From assembly GCA_040367435.1 (NCBI GenBank), contig BAABWY010000004.1, positions 1 through 64,000 of the forward strand: a stretch of 64,000 nucleotides of DNA, in the 5' to 3' direction. The number at the start of each line of letters is the position of its first letter. Within the stretch, counting starts at the first letter, position 1. Below the pieces are notes generated by a model. The model had not been told where the DNA came from and made no database searches. It was given only the letters and a program-made list of their open reading frames with translations. Source of the stretch: Hyphomicrobiales bacterium 4NK60-0047b. GTDB taxonomy: Bacteria > Pseudomonadota > Alphaproteobacteria > Rhizobiales > HXMU1428-3. Position numbers and translations under genes: made by a program. This document shows, piece after piece, positions 43,886 to 52,606 of the stretch.

Positions 43886-45916
43886 TTAGAATTCAGCTTT
43901 GGCACTTAGGTAAACTGAACGCCCTGGTTCAAGTAGCGGTACATAAAATGCTTCATAATCTTGACCTGTTGTTGCTCGGTCAGAGTAGGTTTCATTAAAG
44001 ATGTTATTAACTTCAGCTCTCAAAGTCAGCTTAGGTATAGATTTAGGTTCATATTGAACAAAAGCGTTTACAACTTCGTAGGCTGGTAATGGGTTTCCTG
44101 GAGTGTTATCGGAAACCAGGAATATATTTGAGAAGTCATTTTGTTTAAGGGCGATTTGTATATCACCACCAATGGTTAGGCCTGTACCTTCAAATTGATG
44201 AGATGCCTCTAGAGTTATCAATTCACCCATATTTGTACCCCACGACCATGCGGTTGTACTGATTGGCTCACCATCACCAGTTGTATCGATATTTGAGTAT
44301 TTAGCTTTTACAAAGCCATTATCCCACTTATATCCAAGTGCTATATCAAAAGCTTTTGACTTGATATCTAAGGTATTGTTCCGATCGACACTTCTGAAAC
44401 CGGCATTGTGACCAATTGCATCATCAATGTTGATTATTGAGTAGCTTACATCAGCTGTGAAGCCTTTATATTTAGCTGAAATACCAGCTGTGAAATTGTC
44501 TGAATGAAAGGTTTCTACATTTGTGTAGTCCCAAGCGTTATAATTGAGTAAGGCTTCGGCTAGCGGGATTCGACCAAAGACATGGGCATATCCACCTTTG
44601 ACTGTAAATATATCGTTGAGGTCATATTCGCCAGAGATATTGCCACTAAAGCCGGTGTCATTTAGCTCTGTACCATCAACGCCAGTGAACCTTTGGTTGT
44701 CAACACGTCCACCGAATGAAAGCCTGGCGTTTTTCATGATATCTAGTCTTGCTTGGGCATAAACACCAATATTGCGATCTTTTTCAGTCCCTGGTGCGAA
44801 GGCTGGGTCACCGAGTGTTCCTCCTTCCGAATTTGTATGGAAGAAATCAACACCAGCAACAATATCCCCTTGAGAAATGTTAAACTTGTTTTCAAGCTTC
44901 CCTGACCAGGTTTTTGTTTCAGCTAGGTTTGTTAATGTTGAAAAAGGTAGGTCTAAATATTCTAACTTAGCTTCACTATATGCAATGGTGAGTTTGGGAT
45001 CCCACCAGCCATTTGGTTTTTCATCTGTGTAGTTAAAGACAAAACCGTTACGGGTCATGTTAAACTCTTTTGGATCTCTCGGTGCACCAAAGGTTACAGC
45101 GCCAAAATTAGGACGGAAAGGGCGCAGGGCTTCATCGTTGACCCATTCATAACTAAGCTCGAAACGATCACCTGTCATTGCTTCATAAGCAAGTTTGCCT
45201 AAGGCTGACTGTAAATCAACAGCGGTTCCTTCTTGCTCCACTCTATTTCCGGCATCCCAATTTTCACCGTCGGCATATTTATAATAGCCAAGAGCTTCAA
45301 ATCCATTGGACATGGTGTAACCCGAGACATCTGTTGTGAATGTTTTGCTGTTTGTATCGTAAGAAACCTTAGCAAACCCGCCTAAGGTTTTACCTGGTTC
45401 TAAAAGATCTTTGACGTCTACAGTTTCGAACTGAATGGATCCGCCGAGTGCGCCAGGACCAGCATCGGCTGGAGCAACACCTGGATCAACACGGGCAGCT
45501 TTAAGTAGTGAGGGGTCGATTAACAAAGTGCCAGTATGGTGGAAAAGGTCATTGGACTGGACTGCACCATCAACTGTAACGGCTAGGTTTTTATCTTCAA
45601 TACCATACAAGAAGATTTTTTGACTTACTGCGGTAGAGCCACCGACTGAAACTGATGTTTCATTTCCGAAAATATCTTGTAAATCCTTAGGATTAATACG
45701 ATCTAGATCGTCTTTGGCAATGACAATACCTGGCACCCCTATGGCTGGATCTTCTAAAATTGTTCCTTCATATTTATCGTTAGTTTTTGTTTTGTTAGCC
45801 CCATCAACATTGATTTGATCAAGTGGTGTATTAGATTGTGCTGATGCTGCAATACTTCCAGTACTTATTAGTGCGAACACACTAAGCGCTGTTGCAAAAT
45901 TAGATGCAACTTTCAT
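43886..45916 (-). CDS. TonB-dependent outer-membrane receptor
   Basis: 676 residues. An N-terminal signal (SVFALISTGSIAASAQS) precedes a plug domain (AVTVDGAVQSNDLFHHTGTL, GPGALGGSIQFETVDVK) and a 22-strand-type barrel ending in a C-terminal aromatic VYLSAKAEF. A periplasmic TonB-box-like motif is near EGTILEDPAIG. Likely takes up a siderophore or related iron complex, given the FecBCE-type genes directly downstream on the same strand and the AraC regulator upstream. Specific ligand cannot be told. Confidence 0.88.
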   Translation of the reverse strand: MKVASNFATALSVFALISTGSIAASAQSNTPLDQINVDGANKTKTNDKYEGTILEDPAIGVPGIVIAKDDLDRINPKDLQDIFGNETSVSVGGSTAVSQKIFLYGIEDKNLAVTVDGAVQSNDLFHHTGTLLIDPSLLKAARVDPGVAPADAGPGALGGSIQFETVDVKDLLEPGKTLGGFAKVSYDTNSKTFTTDVSGYTMSNGFEALGYYKYADGENWDAGNRVEQEGTAVDLQSALGKLAYEAMTGDRFELSYEWVNDEALRPFRPNFGAVTFGAPRDPKEFNMTRNGFVFNYTDEKPNGWWDPKLTIAYSEAKLEYLDLPFSTLTNLAETKTWSGKLENKFNISQGDIVAGVDFFHTNSEGGTLGDPAFAPGTEKDRNIGVYAQARLDIMKNARLSFGGRVDNQRFTGVDGTELNDTGFSGNISGEYDLNDIFTVKGGYAHVFGRIPLAEALLNYNAWDYTNVETFHSDNFTAGISAKYKGFTADVSYSIINIDDAIGHNAGFRSVDRNNTLDIKSKAFDIALGYKWDNGFVKAKYSNIDTTGDGEPISTTAWSWGTNMGELITLEASHQFEGTGLTIGGDIQIALKQNDFSNIFLVSDNTPGNPLPAYEVVNAFVQYEPKSIPKLTLRAEVNNIFNETYSDRATTGQDYEAFYVPLLEPGRSVYLSAKAEF

Positions 45917-46244
45917 TTTGAACTCCCAAGTTACTAAATTTCCCTCAACTTGCCACCACTATATTTTACTAGTTGAGTTACTGCCTTTCAGAAATCGTCA
46001 GTTATCTTTGCGAAAAAGCCATATTGACGATTAAAGCCAGATTTAAAAGTTCGTTCTAATCAAATTTGAAGATGAGTAGGATGCATATATGTTGAAGAAA
46101 AATATGCATTTATCTGTGTTTGACTTTTTGTGTAATATCTTAATTTGCCTAAGGGATATCAGGCCAAACCATTGTAGCCTTAATGAGTAACTTTCATTTG
46201 CACTAGCAGTTCTGTTTAGTATTGAGTCTGCTGCTGAGGACAAT
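45917..46244. promoter_or_regulatory. Divergent promoter region between TonB receptor and AraC gene
   Basis: A CAAGTT...AACTTG inverted pair (45927-45932 and 45947-45952) lies just upstream of the receptor start. No clear Fur or Irr box was recognised. AraC/PchR-type control is suggested by position only. Confidence 0.35.
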
Positions 46245-47228
46245 ATGAACAATAGTAATTACACTTTAATCAAGAACGATCCGCCTGGAACTATGCGTCA
46301 ACTTGAAGAATTTATCTCAAGTGACACAGATAAAATTTCGGGTAGAATTGGGTTTATTGAACTCAATTCAGGGATTGATTTGCACTTTACTGACGTCACA
46401 GAGCTTGTTAATGGCAGGTCAGATTGTATGTCTCAAGCGAGTTTGACAATCTCTTTGCTACTTGAAGGGCAAGTGAAATTTTATATGAATGATCAACCCT
46501 ATTATTTGGGGTCTAATGATAATCATGAAAATTCTCAAATTGTTGGCAAAATTTGGTCAACAACAAAACCAGTGCATTTCTCTCGTGATTTTATAAAAGG
46601 TCGCAAGGTTAAAAAAATCATTATAAATGTTGATACTGATTGGTTAGCAGGGATGGGGCTTTCTGAGACATTGTCTAATGGAGGGTCTAAACTGGATAAA
46701 AGCTTATTTGAATTTGCTTGTTCTCATTTGTCTTGCAAAGATTGGGTTCCTTCGAAGGAAGCGATTAGGGCTGCTGAAGAAATTATTAATCCACCTCATG
46801 ATGCTGAATGTATGAAAAAGATGACACGAGAGTGTCGTGCCATAGAATTGGTTACATTAGCGTTTGAGCAATTTACTAAGCCAGTGCCTGGGATTATTAC
46901 GGCTAAAAATGATACAAAACAAAATTGCCGATTGATAAAAGTTTTAAACTTTATAGAAAATAATTTAACATCAGAATTCACATTAGAAGAAATTGCCAAA
47001 AATGTAGGGTTTAGTGTTAGTTCTCTTCAAAGGCATTTTAAATCGACTTATGGTTCTACAGTGGTTGATTACATCAGAAAAAGAAAATTAGAGTTGGCTC
47101 GAGACGCAATGATAAATGAAGGATTGTCTGTAAGTGAAGCCTGTTTTATAGCCGGTTATTCTAACCCCTCTAGTTTTGCAACAGCTTTTAAGCGTGCTTT
47201 TGGAGTTTCTCCTGGAGCGTTGATTTAA
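46245..47228 (+). CDS. AraC-family regulator (PchR-like)
   Basis: 327 residues. The C-terminal part has two helix-turn-helix units: FTLEEIAKNVGFSVSSLQRH and EACFIAGYSNPSSFATAFKR then AFGVSPG. The N-terminal 220 residues would bind the ferri-siderophore, as in PchR-type activators of receptor genes. It is divergent from the receptor gene, the usual arrangement for such regulators. Confidence 0.88.
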   Translation: MNNSNYTLIKNDPPGTMRQLEEFISSDTDKISGRIGFIELNSGIDLHFTDVTELVNGRSDCMSQASLTISLLLEGQVKFYMNDQPYYLGSNDNHENSQIVGKIWSTTKPVHFSRDFIKGRKVKKIIINVDTDWLAGMGLSETLSNGGSKLDKSLFEFACSHLSCKDWVPSKEAIRAAEEIINPPHDAECMKKMTRECRAIELVTLAFEQFTKPVPGIITAKNDTKQNCRLIKVLNFIENNLTSEFTLEEIAKNVGFSVSSLQRHFKSTYGSTVVDYIRKRKLELARDAMINEGLSVSEACFIAGYSNPSSFATAFKRAFGVSPGALI

Positions 47229-47361
47229 CTCTTTTGGGTTTGTGAACTGAACATATTGATATGCATGTTTTTCATCTTTGTTTCTGAAAAAAACTCATTC
47301 GTTTTTTGTGTGATTGCGAACTAGAGTAGAGCCTTCTTCTAACGTTTTAATGAGACCGCTT

Positions 47362-47574
47362 ATGCCGAATAATGCAAATTCTGAAACTAATTTTGATTTG
47401 AGAGTTGCTTACTTACTCACTCATTATGGACCTGAGGTGCTTCTGGTTGTCAGGGAGCACATCCAAAAATACCGAGTTGCTAAAGATTGGGATAAAGAGC
47501 AGGAGTGGTTGGATATCTATAGCCAGATTTTACTTCTTTCTGATCATGGCCTTCAGAATAGCTATATGAATTAG
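47362..47574 (+). CDS. Small hypothetical protein
   Basis: 70 residues from ATG 47362 (ATG 47350 would add four). An acidic, helical protein (FDLRVAYLLTHYGPEVLLVV, then WDKEQEWLDIYSQILLLSDH). No family recognised, no signal peptide. It lies just after the AraC regulator and before the Exb/TonB operon. Confidence 0.5.
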   Translation: MPNNANSETNFDLRVAYLLTHYGPEVLLVVREHIQKYRVAKDWDKEQEWLDIYSQILLLSDHGLQNSYMN

Positions 47575-47745
47575 ATTTCTCGCGGCGATTTTTATTATTT
47601 GATTTTTCTCATCTATATCCATTCATAATATGCATTTGTTGAGATGCTGAGCATGTTTTATGTTTTTGGAAATTTGTTTGATTGCTTTCTTTTTTATATG
47701 CGGAGGCAATTTAATTTTTATTTTTCCTATAGAGATAAAGCTATC

Positions 47746-48180
47746 ATGCGATTGTTCTTCATAATCATCAGTCTTTTGATTTTTCCTTCTTCTGCTTTCG
47801 CGGAAATGGAAAAAGAAAAGCAAACTTCAAATAAATCTCTGTTTGTAGAACTAAACTCTCAAAACCAAGTCGGGCCGGATTGTCAGGTTAGTTTTTTGAT
47901 GAAAAATGCACTTGGTAAAGAGGTGAAACAATTTTCTTTTGAAATTGTTATTTTTAATGAAAAACAGCAGGTTGAGAAGTTATTAGTTTTGAAAAGCGGT
48001 GAACTTGCTGAAGGTAAATCACGTGTTAAGCGGTATGGATTGAAAAATCTAACGTGTCGTAAAATCAGCCGTTATCTCATTAATGATATTAAACAATGTG
48101 ATGCTAAAGGCTTCACGCCAAAACTCTGTTTACAAGCCCTTGTATTATCGAACAAGACAACCTCAAAATTTGGATCTTAA
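47746..48180 (+). CDS. Small secreted protein at head of exb-tonB operon
   Basis: 144 residues from ATG 47746, chosen because it starts a signal peptide (RLFFIIISLLIFPSSAFAE). Mature part is about 120 residues with four Cys (CQVSFLMKN, TCRKISRYL, QCDAKG, LCLQA), likely periplasmic and disulfide bonded. It precedes exbB by 4 bp and belongs to the operon. It may assist TonB/Exb assembly, but no family is recognised. Confidence 0.6.
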   Translation: MRLFFIIISLLIFPSSAFAEMEKEKQTSNKSLFVELNSQNQVGPDCQVSFLMKNALGKEVKQFSFEIVIFNEKQQVEKLLVLKSGELAEGKSRVKRYGLKNLTCRKISRYLINDIKQCDAKGFTPKLCLQALVLSNKTTSKFGS

Positions 48181-48184
48181 ATAA

Positions 48185-48889
48185 ATGAAAGAGTATCTAT
48201 TTTCAGCGCAGATTGATTCTGCGCTAAATATAATCAATCAGGGTGGACCGGTTGTTATTATTTTACTCGGACTGTCTGTGATTGCGACGACTTTTATTCT
48301 CATCAAACTATTTCAAATTGTCTGGTTTCGTATTGGTTCGAGCGCTGGTGTCAATAAAGTAATTGAACTTTGGCTTAAGGGTTACACTCATGAGGCTTAT
48401 GAGCTGGTGAAAAACAGTCATAACCCGACTAAGAACATTCTGGCTCATTTGATGAGAGGGTTGCTTCAACGGACAACAGATAAAGCTGTGGTTCGAGAGG
48501 ATATTGAGCGGATTGCTTTGAAAGAGGTTGGAAAGCTTCGCTCTTTTATGAGGCCGCTTGAGGCAATTGTGCAAATTGCTCCTCTCTTAGGATTGTTTGG
48601 TACAGTTATTGGGATGATTGAGGCGTTTCAAACTTTGCAAAGCGCTGGGAGTGAAGCGGATCCTGCCGTATTGGCCGGTGGTATTTGGGTTGCGTTACTG
48701 ACCACTGCGGTTGGTTTAGCGGTTGCTATTCCATTAGCGTTTGTTGTTTCCTGGTTTGATGGACGAATTGAAGCTGAACGATTGACCATGCAGGAAGCAA
48801 TAACGAGTTTGCTTACTGGTCGGGTTACAGATGAGGCCCGCATATCAGAAGACAGTGTACAGCAAGAGACAGTTCGTAATGCAGCTTAA
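48185..48889 (+). CDS. exbB: ExbB / MotA-TolQ-ExbB proton channel protein
   Basis: 234 residues with three membrane segments. The family motif is IAPLLGLFGTVIGMIEAFQ (TM2), with LLTTAVGLAVAIPLAFVVSW (TM3). Forms the pentameric channel that uses proton flow with ExbD to energise TonB. Overlaps the exbD start by 11 bp. Confidence 0.93.
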   Translation: MKEYLFSAQIDSALNIINQGGPVVIILLGLSVIATTFILIKLFQIVWFRIGSSAGVNKVIELWLKGYTHEAYELVKNSHNPTKNILAHLMRGLLQRTTDKAVVREDIERIALKEVGKLRSFMRPLEAIVQIAPLLGLFGTVIGMIEAFQTLQSAGSEADPAVLAGGIWVALLTTAVGLAVAIPLAFVVSWFDGRIEAERLTMQEAITSLLTGRVTDEARISEDSVQQETVRNAA

Positions 48890-49265
48890 TGTACCTGATA
48901 AAAAGTCATTAAACCTTAGTCTGACACCTTTGATTGATGTGGTGTTTCTCTTGCTGATCTTTTTTATGCTGGCGTCTACATTCTCTCGTTTTTCTTCGAT
49001 GCCTTTGTCTGTTAACAGTGGGCAAAGTCAGAGTGAAACTTTGAAGAAGTTTATTTTGATCCGGATACAAAAAGAGGGTGAGGTTGAGATAAATGGTCAG
49101 AAAGTATTGCTTGTGGACCTGATTAAAGTGATTGATGGGCTGGTTGTGGAAGAGGGGATGAAGCTATTCATCAAACCTCTTGAGGGGACGACTGTACAGC
49201 AGTTGGTTTCTGTAATGCAAAAGGCGAGACAATCTAAAATTAATAATCCAATTGTGGTTCGATAG
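48879..49265 (+). CDS. exbD: ExbD-like protein 1
   Basis: 128 residues from ATG 48879, overlapping the exbB end. The membrane segment carries the essential Asp in SLTPLIDVVFLLLIFFMLAS. The periplasmic domain follows. Works with ExbB and TonB. Confidence 0.9.
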   Translation: MQLNVPDKKSLNLSLTPLIDVVFLLLIFFMLASTFSRFSSMPLSVNSGQSQSETLKKFILIRIQKEGEVEINGQKVLLVDLIKVIDGLVVEEGMKLFIKPLEGTTVQQLVSVMQKARQSKINNPIVVR

Positions 49266-49274
49266 GTTGCGCCA

Positions 49275-49670
49275 ATGGAAATAAATTTTGAAAAGAAAAA
49301 ACAAAGTGAGGAGAACTTAATTCCTCTCATTAATATTGTATTTTTGATTTTGATTTTCTTTTTGATCACGACAGTTATACGACCGTTTTCAGCCAAGGAC
49401 ATAGATTTAGCTAGAGCTGCTAAAAATGACAAGTTAAGCAAGATTACTCATAGCCTGGTGATTGATAAAAATGGTTCTCTTATCGCAAATGGTGAATTTG
49501 CGACGATTGAGACCTTACCTGATTTTTTTGTGTCTGAAGGTGAGCTAGCGCAAACGGTTAATATTATTGCTGATAAAGAACTTGTGGCGGATAAGTTGCT
49601 AGAGATTGTTGGGCGGCTTGGAAATTTAAAATTGAACAATATAAAATTGATTATTGAGATCTCGGAATAA
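49275..49670 (+). CDS. ExbD-like protein 2, key Asp replaced by Asn
   Basis: 131 residues, same layout as ExbD, membrane segment LIPLINIVFLILIFFLITT. The position of the proton-carrying Asp (LIDVV in the first ExbD) is Asn here. Two ExbD genes in tandem could form a heterodimer within the ExbB pentamer in which only one subunit carries the Asp. The stop overlaps the tonB ATG (TAATG). Confidence 0.88.
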   Translation: MEINFEKKKQSEENLIPLINIVFLILIFFLITTVIRPFSAKDIDLARAAKNDKLSKITHSLVIDKNGSLIANGEFATIETLPDFFVSEGELAQTVNIIADKELVADKLLEIVGRLGNLKLNNIKLIIEISE

Positions 49671-50431
49671 TGAAAAACCTTTCTTTCTATCATTGGTTCA
49701 CTGCACTTTTTGGTGCGGTGTTTTTTCATGCTTTATTAGCGGTTAGCTGGCCGACTGATGAAACGTCTAAGATTGAGCGCTCAGCTGGTGCACCTGTGAC
49801 CATTGTTGGGTCTTTATCTGCTTTTGCGGAGCAGAAGGCTGTAGAAGAAATTGTAGAAGAGGTAACGGAGCCAGTCGAAGACGTTTCTGAGATCGAACCT
49901 CTTGAACCTGTTACCGACCCAGTTCCTCAGGTTGTTGAAAAACAACTTGTTTCTAAGGAAATTGAACCTGATGAGCAATCTGAATTGCCGGTGATAAAAC
50001 CGACGAAAAAAATAAAGAAGGCTAAGCCTAAGAAGAAAAAGAAGAAGGTTAAAAAGACTAAAAAGGATAAGAAGAAGCAAAAGAAGCGCCGTGCTGGCAA
50101 ACGTCTTGCCGCCTTAAAAAAGGGGGGAGGCGCACGGGGTAAGCAAAAACGTATAGCCGGTAAGGCAGCGATGTCTAATTATAGAGGGCGTGTACAATCC
50201 CATTTAGCGCGGTACAAACGAAAAGTTGGTTCCTCTAGAGGGCGTGTTGTTGTTAGCTTTTCTCTTTCTCGATCTGGTGGTGTGCGCGGAGTGCGTGTAG
50301 TTAGAAGTTCAGGGAATGGTTCAATTGATAGGGCGGCTATTAGTATGGTGAAACGTGCTTCTCCTTTCCCTAGGATGCCTGCAGGGGGGCCTGCTTCTAT
50401 GAGATTTTCAGTACCCATTAGTTATCGCTAA
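49670..50431 (+). CDS. tonB: TonB-family protein
   Basis: 253 residues. N-terminal membrane anchor (WFTALFGAVFFHALLAVSW), an acidic Glu/Pro/Val region, an unusually Lys-rich linker around residues 105-145 (over thirty K/R), then the TonB C-terminal fold (YRGRVQSHLARYKRKVGS, VVVSFSLSRSGGVRGVRVVR). Transfers energy from ExbBD to the TonB-dependent receptors at 43886 and 52607. The basic linker may span the peptidoglycan. Confidence 0.92.
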   Translation: MKNLSFYHWFTALFGAVFFHALLAVSWPTDETSKIERSAGAPVTIVGSLSAFAEQKAVEEIVEEVTEPVEDVSEIEPLEPVTDPVPQVVEKQLVSKEIEPDEQSELPVIKPTKKIKKAKPKKKKKKVKKTKKDKKKQKKRRAGKRLAALKKGGGARGKQKRIAGKAAMSNYRGRVQSHLARYKRKVGSSRGRVVVSFSLSRSGGVRGVRVVRSSGNGSIDRAAISMVKRASPFPRMPAGGPASMRFSVPISYR

Positions 50432-50546
50432 GTTTTTAAATTGATGCGCGGTGTGCAGGAACTCCTGTTCAAAGAATGCATTTTTCAAACACGTGAATTT
50501 GATTTTTACTGGAGCCTTATAATTTTATTATTATGGGGTCATTGTT

Positions 50547-52403
50547 ATGTTTTCTTCTTTGCGTTTCATGTGTTTTGTATCGCTTTTCTTTGTTGTTTAT
50601 TTATTTACTCCAGCACTTGCTAAGACAGAGAACCGTGAAGGGGAAACTTGTCGATATTCTCCGATACATGATTTGAAATATTCTGATAGTTCCCCAAATT
50701 TTTCTTATGTTAATCCGCAAGCTCCTAAGGGCGGAAAGATCTCCATTGGCCGTGTTGGATATTTTGATTCATTAAATTTTTTAAGATATCCAGGGACGAC
50801 AATTTCTGACCGTAAGCAAATTCCTCTTCATATTGATGATTATTTATTTGATAGTTTCCTTGTTCAAAGTTCTGATGAGGTGGCAGGCTTTTATTGTCTG
50901 GCAGCAAAGAAGATTTTTGTTGCTAAAGATTTCTCGCAGGTTTCTTTTGTTTTGAACTCAGACGTTCGTTTTCATGATGGCACACCTTTGACAGTTGAAG
51001 ATGTTATTTTTACTTTTGATACTTTGAAGAAACAAGGACACCCTTATTACAGACAAGTTTTAAGGCAAGTTACTATTTCTCGTTTTGGAGAGAATGGAGT
51101 GACTTATAAGAGTGTTAGGAAAGGTGATAAGAAATTTGTTTCTCTTGTTGGAACGCTTCCACTTCATCCTAAACATTTTTGGCAAAATGGTAAGTTAGAA
51201 AATAAAAGTATGATTTTGCCTTTGGGAAGTGGACCTTATCGAATTTCTGAGGTTCAATCAGGGAAGTTTGTTTCATTGGAACGTGAAAAAAATTATTGGG
51301 CCCGTGATCATTATACTCAAAAGGGGCGGTATAATTTTGATCAGATAAAAATTGACTATTTTAGAGATCATGGTTCGGCCATAGAAGCTTTTAAGGGCCG
51401 TCATTTTGACATTCGTGTAGAAAAATCGGCATTAGACTGGAAAAAGGCTTATACGGGAGCAAACTTTAAATCCGGTGATATTCAAAAGCATGTGATTAAG
51501 ACAAGCAAACCAGGTGATATGTATTTTCTGGCATTTAATCAGAGGCGTGCTCTTTTTAAAAATAGGAATGTTAGAAAAGCGTTTGCTTTGCTCTACGATT
51601 TTGATCAGACAAACAAACTGCTTTTTCATGGATTGCATAATCCGATTGAAAGTATTTATGGAAATAGTGACCTTGCGGCGAAGGGAGTTGCAAGTGATGA
51701 TGAAGGGCGGATATTAAAAAAATTCATTAAGCAACTTCCAGCAAAAATTCTGGACCGTGAAACTCCTTTTGATTTAAAGAATAGGAAAACTACACGTCAG
51801 CAAATTAGACAAGCTATTAAGTTATTGGATGACGCGAAGATTGTTTTAAAGAATGGGAAGCGTATTGATCCTCAAACCGGAGCGCCTCTTAAACTTGAAG
51901 TTGCTTATTTGGATCTTCGCCATAGGCGCATCTTATTAAATTATGCTGAGAAATTAAAAGTAGTTGGTATTCAACTTATCTTAGCTGAGCGTGAAGCCTT
52001 TGCTGCTCGTAAAAAAGTGCTTGATCATGAATTTGATATGGTTGTTTTGAAATGGAGCCCTGAGTTATTACCAGGTACGACTGAGGGCTTGTTATGGGGA
52101 AGTGCTTTAGCCGATGTGAAAGGCAGTTATGCTCTGGCTGGGGTTAAGGATCCGGTTTTAGATTTTACAATCGGTTTGCTTAGACGGGCTCGTAGTTGGG
52201 ATGAAATGACGAGAGCTGCAAAGATTTTTGATCGTGTATTTCGATGGCAAATACATGCTGTGCCCTTATGGCAAACAAACGAAACCTGGGTAGCGTATTG
52301 GGATAAATTTTCAAGACCAGTTCCTTCATCGCTTTTTGATGTCACATTAATTGATTTGTGGTGGTCTAAAGACTTAAGGCAAACAAAAGTGATTAATGAA
52401 TAA
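50547..52403 (+). CDS. ABC-type peptide/microcin substrate-binding protein (YejA-like)
   Basis: 618 residues with a signal peptide (FVSLFFVVYLFTPALA). A SBP_bac_5 family protein: YVNPQAPKGGKISIGRVGYF, then DVRFHDGTPLTVEDVIFTFD, and KVVGIQLILAEREAFAARKK. The opening with PQAPKGG is typical of YejA-type proteins, which bind microcin C and oligopeptides. No permease or ATPase genes accompany it here. It may bind a peptide siderophore, since it lies inside the TonB block. Confidence 0.82.
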   Translation: MFSSLRFMCFVSLFFVVYLFTPALAKTENREGETCRYSPIHDLKYSDSSPNFSYVNPQAPKGGKISIGRVGYFDSLNFLRYPGTTISDRKQIPLHIDDYLFDSFLVQSSDEVAGFYCLAAKKIFVAKDFSQVSFVLNSDVRFHDGTPLTVEDVIFTFDTLKKQGHPYYRQVLRQVTISRFGENGVTYKSVRKGDKKFVSLVGTLPLHPKHFWQNGKLENKSMILPLGSGPYRISEVQSGKFVSLEREKNYWARDHYTQKGRYNFDQIKIDYFRDHGSAIEAFKGRHFDIRVEKSALDWKKAYTGANFKSGDIQKHVIKTSKPGDMYFLAFNQRRALFKNRNVRKAFALLYDFDQTNKLLFHGLHNPIESIYGNSDLAAKGVASDDEGRILKKFIKQLPAKILDRETPFDLKNRKTTRQQIRQAIKLLDDAKIVLKNGKRIDPQTGAPLKLEVAYLDLRHRRILLNYAEKLKVVGIQLILAEREAFAARKKVLDHEFDMVVLKWSPELLPGTTEGLLWGSALADVKGSYALAGVKDPVLDFTIGLLRRARSWDEMTRAAKIFDRVFRWQIHAVPLWQTNETWVAYWDKFSRPVPSSLFDVTLIDLWWSKDLRQTKVINE

Positions 52404-52443
52404 TCGAAACGTTCTGATTTTCTTGTTTCTATGAAAATAAGTA

Positions 52444-52477
52444 GGCTCTCTGGGTATTGATTCAGAGGGCCTTTTTT
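52444..52477 (+). terminator. Terminator after the yejA-like gene
   Basis: GGCTCTCTG and CAGAGGGCC arms (one G-T pair) with a 10-nt loop, followed by TTTTTT. Confidence 0.8.
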
Positions 52478-52606
52478 ATGTTTTGGGCCTTCTAATTATT
52501 TCATGCAGCAAAATCATCTACTATATTGAATAGTTTGAGTTTTTGTTCATGACACGGATGGCTTAACTTCATTGTTAGTACTTTGTTAATTTTTGGGGGA
52601 CTAACT

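Noticed and set aside
50441-50623. 60-residue frame before the yejA-like gene
   Set aside because: It overlaps the signal peptide region of the real gene in another frame and has no family match.
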